Of a stretch of 8,358 nucleotides of DNA, positions 1 to 6,427 are shown one piece after another. The DNA lies in NCBI RefSeq assembly GCF_000966975.1, contig NZ_JZWV01000663.1:1-8358 (forward strand), in the 5' to 3' direction. This stretch comes from Streptomyces katrae. GTDB taxonomy: Bacteria > Actinomycetota > Actinomycetes > Streptomycetales > Streptomycetaceae. The stretch's first letter is position 1. The number at the start of each line of letters is the position of its first letter. The position numbers and the translations under genes are program-made. The notes beneath the pieces were generated by a model. That model saw nothing but the letters and a program-made list of their open reading frames with translations, did no database searches and was not told the DNA's origin.

Positions 1-3
1 GGT

Positions 4-22
4 CTGGGGGCGGAGCCCCCAG
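4..22. repeat. GC-rich intergenic hairpin, Streptomyces-type
   Basis: The arms CTGGGGGC (4-11) and GCCCCCAG (15-22) pair perfectly over 8 bp around a GGA loop. From memory, GGGGGCGGAGCCCCC-like units are very common between Streptomyces genes. The remaining leader (23-78) holds a second, imperfect GC-rich unit (CGGCGCAGCCCCCTGG at 51-66) and ends at the antiporter start. It may act as a terminator for a gene left of the window, or simply be a dispersed intergenic repeat. No promoter can be picked out in this leader. Confidence 0.6.
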
Positions 23-78
23 GAACGGGCGGGGGTCCAATCCCCGGAAGCGGCGCAGCCCCCTGGCAGGGTGGGGGA

Positions 79-1632
79 GTGGATCAGCTCGCTCTGCTCT
101 TCGTGCTGCTGCTCGGCGCCGTCGTCACCGTTCCGCTCGGGGACCGGCTGGGGCTGCCCGCGCCCGTGCTGATGACCCTCGGCGGGGTGGTGCTGGCGCT
201 GGTGCCGGCCGTGCCGAACGTCGACGTACCGCCCGAGTACATCCTCCCCCTGCTGCTCCCACCCCTGCTGTACGCCTCCGCGCAGCGCACCTCCTGGCGG
301 CAGTTCGCGGCCAACGTCCGGCCGATCCTGCTGCTGGCGGTGGCCCTGGTCTTCGTGACCACCGCCGCCGTGGCCGCCGTCGCGAACGCCGTCGTCCCCG
401 GGCTGCCCGTCGCGGCGGCCGTCGCGCTCGGCGCGCTCGTCGCCCCGCCCGACCCGGTCGCGGCCACCGCCGTCGCCGGCTCGCTCGGGCTGCCGCGCCG
501 GATGGTGTCGATCCTGGAGGGCGAGGGGCTGTTCAACGACGTCACCGCCATCGTGCTCTACCACGTGGCCATCGGGGCCGCCGTGAGCGGCAGTTTCTCC
601 TGGCCCGACGCGCTCGGCGAGTTCGTGCTGTCCGCCGTGGTGGCCGTGGCCGTCGGGTTCGCGCTGGGCTGGGCCACCAACCGGCTGATGGGCCGGCTCG
701 GGGACGCCACGCTGCAGATCGGGCTGACGGTGCTGGTGCCGTTCGTGTCGTACGTGGTGGCCGAGGAACTCCAGGGCTCGGGGGTGCTGGCCGTGCTGAC
801 CACGGCCCTGTTCCTCGCCGAGTACGCGACCGACGCCGACGACGTGCTGGGGCGCCTCGCCGGGCACACCTTCTGGGAGGTGATCGACGTCCTCGTCACC
901 GGTGTGGCCTTCGGGCTGATCGGGCTGGAGCTGCACAACGTCTTCGGTGTCGCGAAGGGCCGCGAGTGGGAGATGGCCGGCTGGGCGGCGGCCGTGGTCG
1001 CGGTGGTGGTCGCCGTACGGCTGGCGTGGCTGCTGCCGGCGGGCTGGCTGGCGAAGCGGCTGCACGGGCGGCGCGACTACGACGAGGAGATCCCGCTCAG
1101 CTGGCGGGAGAGCGTGGTGATGTGGTGGGCGGGGATGCGCGGGGTGGCGTCCGTCGCACTGGCCCTGGCCATCCCGTTGCGGACGGACGCCGGGGACCCC
1201 TTCCCGGACCGGGACGAGATCATTTTCATCGCCTTCGCCGTGATCATGGCCACGCTGGTGTTCCAGGGGCTGACCCTGCCCTGGCTGGTGCGGCGGCTTG
1301 GGGTGGAGGCGGACACGGACGCCGAACGGGAGACCGAGCGGACGCTCGCGCTGCGCGCGGCGAAGGCGGCGAAGCGGCGGCTCAGGGAGATCGAGGAGGT
1401 CGAGGACCTCCCGGAGGACCTGGTCGAGGTCCTGTACCGGCGCGCGTACGACGTGGGCGCGAGGATCAGCCCCGACCTGGTCGACGAGGAGCGGCGGGAG
1501 GCGTACGCGAAGCGGGTCGAGCGGATCCGGCAGGTCCAGCGGATCCAGCGGGAGATGATGTCCGGGGCCGACCCGGAGATCGTGGACCGGGTCCTGCGCC
1601 ACCTGGACGTGCGCAGCTTGCGCAGTGCCTAG
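79..1632 (+). CDS. CPA1-family Na+/H+ antiporter
   Basis: This is a cytoplasmic-membrane cation/proton antiporter expected to exchange Na+ (or K+) for H+ in pH and salt homeostasis. The 517-residue protein has about 12 hydrophobic segments over residues 3-405. It carries the CPA1 signatures: APPDPVA with Asp125 in the unwound transport helix, EGEGLFNDVTA with the Asn153-Asp154 pair, and MRGVASVALALA with Arg354. Residues 410-517 form a charged, helical, probably coiled-coil cytosolic tail (EIEEVEDLPEDL, ERIRQVQRIQRE), as in other bacterial CPA1 exchangers. The GTG start at 79 lies 7 bases after GGCAGGG (65-71), a plausible ribosome binding site; a nearer GGGGGA abuts the start. The stop TAG overlaps the stop of the convergent mscS gene. 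The ion cannot be read from sequence. Confidence 0.92.
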   Translation: MDQLALLFVLLLGAVVTVPLGDRLGLPAPVLMTLGGVVLALVPAVPNVDVPPEYILPLLLPPLLYASAQRTSWRQFAANVRPILLLAVALVFVTTAAVAAVANAVVPGLPVAAAVALGALVAPPDPVAATAVAGSLGLPRRMVSILEGEGLFNDVTAIVLYHVAIGAAVSGSFSWPDALGEFVLSAVVAVAVGFALGWATNRLMGRLGDATLQIGLTVLVPFVSYVVAEELQGSGVLAVLTTALFLAEYATDADDVLGRLAGHTFWEVIDVLVTGVAFGLIGLELHNVFGVAKGREWEMAGWAAAVVAVVVAVRLAWLLPAGWLAKRLHGRRDYDEEIPLSWRESVVMWWAGMRGVASVALALAIPLRTDAGDPFPDRDEIIFIAFAVIMATLVFQGLTLPWLVRRLGVEADTDAERETERTLALRAAKAAKRRLREIEEVEDLPEDLVEVLYRRAYDVGARISPDLVDEERREAYAKRVERIRQVQRIQREMMSGADPEIVDRVLRHLDVRSLRSA

Positions 1633-2672
1633 GCCCGCGGCGGGGCCTCCGCCGTGGCGACGCGGGGGAGGGCGTACGGGTGTTCGGCGGCCAGCCAGGT
1701 GATCAGCTGCTCGCGGACCGCGCAGCGCAGGGTCCACAGGTCGCCGGAGTCCTTCGCCGTGACCACCGCGCGGATCACGATGGTGTTCGGTGTGGTGTCC
1801 GTCACGGCCAGGCTGCCCGTGCGGCCGTCCCATTCGGGGATGTCCCTCAGGAGTTCGGCGAGCTTGGCCCGGATCAGGGTGATGGGCGCCGAGTGGTCCA
1901 GGTGCAGGAAGACGGTGCCGGTCATCTGGGCGCCGCCGCGCGACCAGTTCTCGTACGGCTTGCTCGTGAAGTACGAGACCGGCATCGTGATCCGGCGCTC
2001 GTCCCAGGTGCGGACCACCAGGGAGGTCAGGGTGATCTCCTCGACCTCGCCCCACTCCTTGTCCACGACCACCGTGTCCCCGATGCGCACGGTGTCGCCG
2101 AAGGCGATCTGCAGTCCGGCGAAGAGGTTGCCGAGGGAGGCCTGGGCGGCGATGCCGGCCACGATGCCGAGGACCCCGGCAGAGGCGAGCACCGAGGCAC
2201 CGACGGCGCGCATCGCGGGGAAGGTCAGCAGCATCGCGGCGGCCGCGACGACCACGGCCACGGCCGTGAGCGCCCGCTGGATCAGGGTGACCTGGGTGCG
2301 TACGCGCCGTACCCGGGCTTCGTCCGGTGCGGAGGCGGCGTAGCGGGTGTAGGCGGAGTCGACGACCGCGGTCGCGATGCCGACGAGCAGCCAGGACGTC
2401 GAGGCGATCTGGACCAGGGTCAGGACATGGCCCACGGCGGCCGCGTGGCCGGGCAGGAGGTGCGCCGGCCGGTACCCGGCCTGCAGCGCGGCGGTGGCCA
2501 GGACCAGACGGAACGGCACGACGCAGCGGCGCAGCAGTCCCCACAGCGGGGTCTCGGGGTGCCGGGCGTCGGCCTGGCGCAGCAGCAGGTCGAGCAGCCG
2601 GCCGGCGAGCAGGGTGAGGATCAGTACGGCGCAGACGACGGTGGCGGGACGCAGGACGTTCTCCATCTCCAT
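1629..2672 (-). CDS. MscS-family mechanosensitive ion channel protein
   Basis: This is a membrane channel expected to open under membrane tension and release solutes on hypo-osmotic shock. The 347-residue protein has hydrophobic segments near residues 9-30, 50-66, 82-106, 133-153 and 156-192. The last resembles the pore-lining TM3 helix of MscS: it is Gly/Ala-rich (VLASAGVLGIVAGIAAQASL) and followed by GNLFAGLQIAFGDTVRIGD, which leads into the cytoplasmic beta domain. EVEEITLTSLVVRTWDERRITMP is the expected beta-domain continuation and residues 250-335 the alpha/beta domain. Two in-frame ATGs lie six bases apart (2672 and 2666). Neither has a clear ribosome binding site, but a -10-like TAGGTT sits 6 bases before the first, suggesting a leaderless message. 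The gene converges on the antiporter; both deal with ionic stress, though they are transcribed separately. Confidence 0.9.
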   Translation of the reverse strand: MEMENVLRPATVVCAVLILTLLAGRLLDLLLRQADARHPETPLWGLLRRCVVPFRLVLATAALQAGYRPAHLLPGHAAAVGHVLTLVQIASTSWLLVGIATAVVDSAYTRYAASAPDEARVRRVRTQVTLIQRALTAVAVVVAAAAMLLTFPAMRAVGASVLASAGVLGIVAGIAAQASLGNLFAGLQIAFGDTVRIGDTVVVDKEWGEVEEITLTSLVVRTWDERRITMPVSYFTSKPYENWSRGGAQMTGTVFLHLDHSAPITLIRAKLAELLRDIPEWDGRTGSLAVTDTTPNTIVIRAVVTAKDSGDLWTLRCAVREQLITWLAAEHPYALPRVATAEAPPRA

Positions 2673-2684
2673 GCGGGGAACCTA
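2673..2684 (-). promoter_or_regulatory. Possible leaderless promoter -10 of the mscS-like gene
   Basis: On the minus strand TAGGTT (2684-2679) is followed by CCCCGC and then the ATG at 2672. TAGGTT fits the actinobacterial TAGRRT -10 pattern, and six bases is the usual distance from a -10 hexamer to the transcription start. Transcription could therefore begin on the A of the start codon, explaining the missing ribosome binding site. No good -35 is visible, so this stays tentative. Confidence 0.35.
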
Positions 2685-2731
2685 TCCACGGGGCGCCGCC
2701 GGACTCCTCCCGTTCCGGGCAATGGCACGAT

Positions 2732-2737
2732 GGGAGG
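2732..2737 (+). promoter_or_regulatory. Ribosome binding site deciding the hydrolase start
   Basis: GGGAGG lies one base before the ATG at 2739 and ten bases before a second in-frame ATG at 2748. Spacing alone would favour 2748, but family members as I recall them start with MN(I/V)-(M/V)LFHS, which supports 2739. A third in-frame ATG at 2730 has no ribosome binding site. The start is thus uncertain by three residues. Confidence 0.5.
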
Positions 2738-2738
2738 C

Positions 2739-3308
2739 ATGAACATCATGCTCTTCCACTCGACGTACGGGCTGCGGCCCGCGGTGCACGCGGCGGCCGA
2801 CCGGCTGCGTGCCGCCGGACACCAGGTACAGGTGCCCGACCTCTTCGAGGGCCGTACGTTCGAGACGTTCGAGGAGGGCGTGGCCCACCTGGAGGAAGTG
2901 GGCCGCGACGAGCTGCTCAAGCGGGCGGTACTGGCCGCGGCGCCCTTCTCCGACCAGGGCCTGGTCTATGCCGGTTTCGACTTCGGCGGCTCCGTCGCCC
3001 AGCATCTGGCGCTGGCCGACGACAAGGCGCGCGGGCTGCTGCTCCTGCACGGTACGGCGGACCTGGAGGACGACGCCTCGGCCGACGAACTGCCGGTGCA
3101 GCTGCACATGGCGGACCCGGACCCCTTCGAGACCCACGACTGGCTGACGGCCTGGTACCTGAGGATGCGGCGGGCCGGGGCCGACGTGGAGATCCACAGC
3201 TACCCCGGTGCCGGGCACCTGTTCACCGACCCGGACCTCGACGACTACGACGCGGACGCCGCCGGGGAGGTCTGGCGGATCGCGCTGGCGTTCCTCGACA
3301 GCCTGTAG
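2739..3308 (+). CDS. Dienelactone hydrolase family protein with Asp at the nucleophile position
   Basis: This is a small alpha/beta-hydrolase of the dienelactone hydrolase (DLH) family. At 189 residues it is the usual length for short actinobacterial members, and no signal peptide is seen, so it is probably cytosolic. Visible landmarks are MLFHSTYGLRP at the N-terminal strand, PDLFEGRTF (33-41), the nucleophile elbow YAGFDFGGSVAQ (77-88), LLLLHGTADL (100-109), HMADPDPF with Asp126, and SYPGAGHLF with His160. Asp126 and His160 fit the acid and base of the triad. The nucleophile of the family is normally Cys (GxCxGG) or sometimes Ser (GFSLGG); here codon GAC at 2979-2981 gives Asp81. The protein could therefore be inactive as a classical DLH or use another chemistry. 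The substrate is unknown. It is divergent from mscS across 66 bases and stands alone. Confidence 0.85.
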   Translation: MNIMLFHSTYGLRPAVHAAADRLRAAGHQVQVPDLFEGRTFETFEEGVAHLEEVGRDELLKRAVLAAAPFSDQGLVYAGFDFGGSVAQHLALADDKARGLLLLHGTADLEDDASADELPVQLHMADPDPFETHDWLTAWYLRMRRAGADVEIHSYPGAGHLFTDPDLDDYDADAAGEVWRIALAFLDSL

Positions 3309-3324
3309 GACGTGTGGGAAAGGG

Positions 3325-3357
3325 GCAGGGCCCGGCGCTGGTCGCGCCGGGCCCTGC
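3325..3357. terminator. Bidirectional intrinsic terminator hairpin
   Basis: GCAGGGCCCGGCGC (3325-3338) and GCGCCGGGCCCTGC (3344-3357) form a perfect 14-bp stem with the 5-base loop TGGTC. The hairpin starts 16 bases after the hydrolase stop and lies about 50 bases past the stop of the convergent metalloprotease, so it can serve both genes. No long U-tract follows, which is common in Streptomyces. Confidence 0.85.
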
Positions 3358-3359
3358 TT

Positions 3360-3412
3360 CGTGCTCAGTGCTCAGGCTTGGTGCTTGACGCTCCGTGCCT
3401 CGTGCTCCGTCA
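3360..3412. repeat. Imperfect short GTGCTC/GTGCTT repeats
   Basis: Between the terminator and the metalloprotease stop, motifs related to (C/A)GTGCTC recur: CGTGCTC, AGTGCTC, GGTGCTT, CGTGCCTC, CGTGCTC. The spacing is irregular, about 7-14 bases. This may be slippage-derived low-complexity sequence. No function is evident. Confidence 0.4.
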
Positions 3413-4423
3413 GGCGCGGTAGGCGGTCCACATGCTCTTCATGCGCGACACCTGGCCGGCGGTGAACTGGTACATGCAGGAGTCGTACGTGTAGTCCATG
3501 AAGTTGTGGATCGGGTCGACGCCCGCCTTGGTGGTGCAGGAGTCACGGCCCGTCGGGCACTCGAAGGCGGCGCTCTTCTCGGCCGGGGTGTCGGCGACGG
3601 AGTCGCCGCTGCCCGAGCAGCCGCCCTGGAAGGTGTGGTACAGGCCCATCCAGTGGCCGACCTCGTGGGTGGCGGTGTCACCCTCGTTGTAGTTGGTGGA
3701 GGAGCCGCCGGGCAGCGAGGAGTTGAGGATGACCACGCCGTCCATCTGCGGGGCGGAGGCGTAGGAGCTCGGGAAGGTCGCCCAGCCGAGGAGGCCGCCG
3801 CCGAGGTTGGCGGTGTAGAGGTTGAGCGCGTTCTTGCCGCCCTTGCGCAGGGCCGTCTTCATGTCCTTCTCGGCCTGGGTGCCGTCGGAGACGTTGTACC
3901 AGGCGGCGTTGTCGGTGTAGTCCGTGCCGGCCAGGGAGAACTGGAAGCCGGAGTCGACGTTGCCGTTGCCCTGGCCGCTGTAGGCGGCGTTGAGGACGTT
4001 GATCTGGTTGGTGATGTCCGTGGCGGTCAGCTTGCCCTGCGTGCCGTCGGTGATCACGTGGACGTAGACCGGGATGGTGGTCACGGCGGCGGCCAGCGAC
4101 GGGGCGGCCTCGCGCGCGCCGAAGAGCTGCTGCGGGGACAGCTTCATCTGGCTGAGCTTCTTGTTGAGGTCCGCGTCCATGGCCTTGGTCTGGGACTCGG
4201 AGAGCTCGTTGGGCTCGGCGGCGTGGTCGCTCTTGGGCTTGGCGACACGGGCGTTGGCAGGGGCGGAGCCCTGCTCGGCACAGGCCTCGGCGCCGGTCTT
4301 CGGGGCGGCTGCCGCGACGGTCGTGGGGGCCGTCAGGGGGGCGAAGGCCAGGGTGGAGGCCAGGACGGCCGTACCCATGAGGCGGCGGCGGAGAAGGGGG
4401 GATATGCGGCCAGCAGCGCGCAC
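3410..4423 (-). CDS. Secreted zinc metalloprotease, M43 (pappalysin/cytophagalysin)-like
   Basis: This is an exported metalloendopeptidase. The first ~40 residues form a signal peptide: charged start ([15 protein letters not shown]), a hydrophobic core ([15 protein letters not shown]), and a small-residue region ending AAAAPKTG, with cleavage near residue 40. Residues ~41-110 look like a propeptide. The catalytic site is [11 protein letters not shown] (His253, Glu254, His257, His263), the HExxHxxGxxH of metzincins. NFMDY (307-311, Met309) supplies the Met-turn, and the tail [15 protein letters not shown] matches the M43 ending. Cys269, 289, 296 and 316 probably form disulfides outside the cell. 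I chose the GTG at 4423 because GAGGAG lies 5 bases upstream; the frame stays open to an ATG at 4498, but that start would precede the ribosome binding site and spoil the signal peptide. The total of 337 residues is normal for the group. The native substrate is unknown. Confidence 0.9.
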   Translation of the reverse strand: MRAAGRISPLLRRRLMGTAVLASTLAFAPLTAPTTVAAAAPKTGAEACAEQGSAPANARVAKPKSDHAAEPNELSESQTKAMDADLNKKLSQMKLSPQQLFGAREAAPSLAAAVTTIPVYVHVITDGTQGKLTATDITNQINVLNAAYSGQGNGNVDSGFQFSLAGTDYTDNAAWYNVSDGTQAEKDMKTALRKGGKNALNLYTANLGGGLLGWATFPSSYASAPQMDGVVILNSSLPGGSSTNYNEGDTATHEVGHWMGLYHTFQGGCSGSGDSVADTPAEKSAAFECPTGRDSCTTKAGVDPIHNFMDYTYDSCMYQFTAGQVSRMKSMWTAYRA

Positions 4424-4434
4424 GGTGACTCCTC
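4424..4434 (-). promoter_or_regulatory. Ribosome binding site fixing the metalloprotease start
   Basis: On the minus strand GAGGAG (4434-4429) is followed by TCACC and the GTG at 4423-4421. The 5-base gap is near ideal. Just upstream in the leader, GTGAGG and CCTCAC (4452-4457 and 4463-4468) could form a small 6-bp hairpin with the loop GATTT, of unknown significance. Confidence 0.8.
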
Positions 4435-4473
4435 GGCAAGCGTGGTGGGGGGTGAGGGATTTCCTCACGCTGG

Positions 4474-4522
4474 CCGGAAGTTTATGTGTGCATGTCATTC
4501 ATTCCGCAAGTACCCGGAAGTT
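4474..4522 (-). promoter_or_regulatory. Putative metalloprotease promoter flanked by 9-base direct repeats
   Basis: The region is AT-rich against its surroundings. On the minus strand TTGCGG (4509-4504) and CATAAA (4486-4481) are separated by 17 bases and could be the -35 and -10. The 9-mer AACTTCCGG occurs twice in the same orientation, at 4522-4514 (just upstream of the -35) and at 4482-4474 (at the end of the -10), exactly 40 bases apart. Extended copies read TTAACTTCCGG and ATAAACTTCCGG. This suggests a paired operator for an unidentified regulator. The hexamers match the consensus only moderately. Confidence 0.45.
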
Positions 4523-4548
4523 AAAGATTTGTTGCCTGCGGTTCATCC

Positions 4549-4576
4549 GGGGCTCCTGGTGTGTACCAGGAGCCCC
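4549..4576. terminator. Intrinsic terminator after phoD
   Basis: GGGGCTCCTGGT (4549-4560) and ACCAGGAGCCCC (4565-4576) form a perfect 12-bp stem with a GTGT loop. It lies 34 bases beyond the phoD stop on the minus strand and upstream of the metalloprotease promoter region, so it separates the two transcription units. Confidence 0.85.
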
Positions 4577-4610
4577 GTTGAGCAGGAGATTTGACGGTTC
4601 GTCAGGCCGA

Positions 4611-6299
4611 TCAGCGGACGGGCTGGTCGACCCGCTCCACCTTCTGCGTGCCGTTCAGGGTGCGGTACGAGCGGGCCCAGGAGGAGGTGGCGTCCTGGCG
4701 CCGCTTGTCCGAAACCACGTAGTAGTCCATCTGCGAGCGCTCGGCCGTCACGTCCAGCACGCCGTAGCCGTGCGAGTCCATGTCCAGCCACTTCACGTGC
4801 CAGTTCGCGGCCTTGATGGCCGACTCCGCCACCACCGAGACGGTGTGCGGCAGTACGTGCAGTGTGTCGTCTATGTTGTCGGACGTCACCGAGGTGACCA
4901 CGAACTCCGTCGCCACCGTGCCCGACCCCGGGTACGTGGCCATGTTCACCGGGACGTCGTTCGCCCAGGCCATGTGGATGTCACCGGTCAGGAACACCGT
5001 GTTCCTGATGTTCCGGTCCTTCAAGTGGCCCAGGAGTTCCTTGCGATCGTCCGTGTAGCCGTCCCACTGGTCCGTGTTGACCGCGAGCCCGCCGTCGGGC
5101 AGGCCCAGCAGGTGCGTCAGCGGCTGGAGCACCTGCGCGGGCAGCGAGCCGAAGGCCACCGGCGAGATCATCACCGAGGTGCCGACCAGCTTCCAGGTCG
5201 CGGTCGAGCCCGCCAGCCCGGCCTTGAGCCAGTCCAGCTGTGCCCGCCCGGTGATGGTGCGCTCCGGGTCGTCCACCGCGCCGCTGCCGGCCTTGACCTG
5301 CTCCGAGCGGAAGGAGCGCAGGTCGAGCAGGTGCAGGTCGGCCAGGCTGCCGAAGCGCAGGCGACGGTACACGGTACCCGCGATGGAGGCGCGCACGGGC
5401 ATCCACTCGAAGTACGCCTGCTTGGCCGCGGCCGCGCGGGCCGCCCAGTCGCCCTCGGTCGCCGGGGTGTGGTTGTTGGCGCCGCCCGACCAGGCGTTGT
5501 CGGCGAACTCGTGGTCGTCCCAGATGGCCACGATGGGGTGGGCCGCGTGCAGCGCCTGGGCGTCGCGGTCCGTCTTGTACTGGCCGTGCCGGATCCGGTA
5601 GTCGGCCAGCGTGATGATCTCGTTCGCCGGCTCGTGCCGGCGTACGACGTACTTCGCCGCGGGGTACTCCCCGGTCTTGTACTCGTAGATGTAGTCGCCC
5701 AGGTGCAGGATGGCGTCCAGGTCGGTGCGGGCGGCCAGGTGCCGGTACGCCGAGAAGTAGCCCGACTCCCAGTTGGAGCAGGAGACCACGCCGAAGCGGA
5801 CGCCCGGGGTGGCCGCGTCGGCCGCCGGGGCGGTCAGGGTGCGGGCGACCGGGGAGACGGTGGCGCCGGCGGTGAAGCGGTACCAGTACGGGGTGTGCGG
5901 GCGCAGGCCGCGCACGTCCGCCTTCACGGTGTGGTCGGAGGCGGCGCTCGCGGTGACGGATCCCCGTGCCACGACGCGGGAGAAGGCCTTGTCCTCGGCC
6001 ACCTCCCAGCCCACCGCGGTGTCCGGGCCCAGGCCGGAGCCGGGGACGGCCTCGGGGGTGGGGGTGACGCGGGTCCACAGCAGGACTCCGTCGGGCAGCG
6101 GGTCGCCGGAGGCGACGCCGTGCAGGAAGGCGGGGGCGGATTCGGCCGCCCGGGCGGTGGTGGCGCCCAGGGCGATCGGCGCGAGGGCCGCCGTGGCCGC
6201 GGCGGCCAGAACGACCGACGGCGGCGCGGATTCGACGCGGGCGCGGCGGAATCCGGGGCAGGGGAGAGGGGGGCGAGATGACTGGTCACGGGCGGTCAT
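4611..6299 (-). CDS. phoD: PhoD-type alkaline phosphatase/phosphodiesterase, N-terminus probably frameshifted
   Basis: This is an extracytoplasmic phosphomonoesterase/phosphodiesterase that releases phosphate from organic esters. In the frame 6299-4611 (562 residues), residues 54-155 form the N-terminal PhoD domain ([21 protein letters not shown]). The catalytic domain follows: SCSNWESG with Cys174 matching the iron-ligand Cys of B. subtilis Pho[10 protein letters not shown] (Asp202, Tyr204), [12 protein letters not shown] (Asp261-Asp262-His263, Asn268), and [10 protein letters not shown] (Asp440, His442). These fit the Fe/Ca cofactor family. The N-terminus is odd. In this frame it reads [20 protein letters not shown], a poor Tat signal. 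A different frame from GTG 6289 reads NPRRRRSF and meets the hydrophobic core at 6209; one extra base there would give RRRRSFLAAAA, a consensus Tat signal. The ATG at 6299 also lies inside the likely -10. I favour GTG 6289 plus a one-base deletion or sequence error. Confidence 0.9.
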   Translation of the reverse strand: MTARDQSSRPPLPCPGFRRARVESAPPSVVLAAAATAALAPIALGATTARAAESAPAFLHGVASGDPLPDGVLLWTRVTPTPEAVPGSGLGPDTAVGWEVAEDKAFSRVVARGSVTASAASDHTVKADVRGLRPHTPYWYRFTAGATVSPVARTLTAPAADAATPGVRFGVVSCSNWESGYFSAYRHLAARTDLDAILHLGDYIYEYKTGEYPAAKYVVRRHEPANEIITLADYRIRHGQYKTDRDAQALHAAHPIVAIWDDHEFADNAWSGGANNHTPATEGDWAARAAAAKQAYFEWMPVRASIAGTVYRRLRFGSLADLHLLDLRSFRSEQVKAGSGAVDDPERTITGRAQLDWLKAGLAGSTATWKLVGTSVMISPVAFGSLPAQVLQPLTHLLGLPDGGLAVNTDQWDGYTDDRKELLGHLKDRNIRNTVFLTGDIHMAWANDVPVNMATYPGSGTVATEFVVTSVTSDNIDDTLHVLPHTVSVVAESAIKAANWHVKWLDMDSHGYGVLDVTAERSQMDYYVVSDKRRQDATSSWARSYRTLNGTQKVERVDQPVR

Positions 6300-6337
6300 A
6301 TTACTGATCGGTATGTGGCCGGGAACAGTCACTGAAC
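6298..6337 (-). promoter_or_regulatory. phoD promoter with PHO-box-like repeats (likely PhoP site)
   Basis: On the minus strand two adjacent 11-base units begin GTTC: GTTCAGTGACT (6337-6327) and GTTCCCGGCCA (6326-6316). Streptomyces PHO boxes are 11-nt direct repeat units with a GTTCACC-like core, so this is a degenerate match in the right arrangement. TAATAT (6303-6298) is a strong -10, and the second unit falls 17 bases upstream, on the -35 position, as is usual at PhoP-activated promoters. Transcription would start close to the GTG at 6289, predicting a leaderless or nearly leaderless message; there is no ribosome binding site before either candidate start. Activation under phosphate limitation is inferred. 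Confidence 0.65.
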
Positions 6338-6340
6338 GAC

Positions 6341-6377
6341 AACGGGCGGGCGAACTTTGAGAGTTCACCCGCCCGTT
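6341..6377. terminator. Terminator hairpin between the DsbA-like gene and phoD
   Basis: AACGGGCGGG (6341-6350) pairs with CCCGCCCGTT (6368-6377). After a C/A mismatch the stem continues with GAACT (6352-6356) and AGTTC (6362-6366) around the loop TTGAG. It is the second hairpin past the DsbA-like stop and ends directly before the phoD promoter. The arm also contains GTTCACCCGCC on the plus strand (6363-6373), a single unit resembling a PHO-box half, which may be coincidence. Confidence 0.75.
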
Positions 6378-6396
6378 ATGGCGGTAATGCGGAGGA

Positions 6397-6427
6397 AAGC
6401 CCGGCCTGGCGGCCGGCCGGCCGGCTT
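6397..6427 (-). terminator. First terminator of the DsbA-like gene
   Basis: On the minus strand AAGCCGGCC (6427-6419) pairs with GGCCGGGCTT (6406-6397), with one bulged base, and is followed by TCC. The stem begins within the TAA stop codon of the DsbA-like gene. With the hairpin at 6341-6377 it makes a tandem terminator insulating phoD. Confidence 0.6.

Noticed and set aside
966..3308. Long plus-strand open frame of 780 codons spanning the antiporter end, mscS and the hydrolase
   Set aside because: Only the last 189 codons resemble a protein; the rest is low-complexity Gly/Arg sequence in other frames of well-supported genes.
4424..4498. N-terminal extension of the metalloprotease to the ATG at 4498
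   Set aside because: It would lie upstream of the clear GAGGAG site and add residues ahead of a normal signal peptide.
3395..4594. Plus-strand open frame opposite the metalloprotease
   Set aside because: Gly/Val/Ala-rich antisense translation with no domain; the minus-strand gene has a signal peptide, zinc site and Met-turn.
4074..6281. Long plus-strand open frame opposite phoD and the metalloprotease
   Set aside because: Antisense shadow of two strongly supported genes, typical of high-GC DNA; no recognisable domain and repetitive Arg/Gly/Val composition.
6300..6368. N-terminal extension of PhoD to the ATG at 6368
   Set aside because: The codon lies inside the upstream terminator hairpin and the frame crosses the PHO-like promoter.
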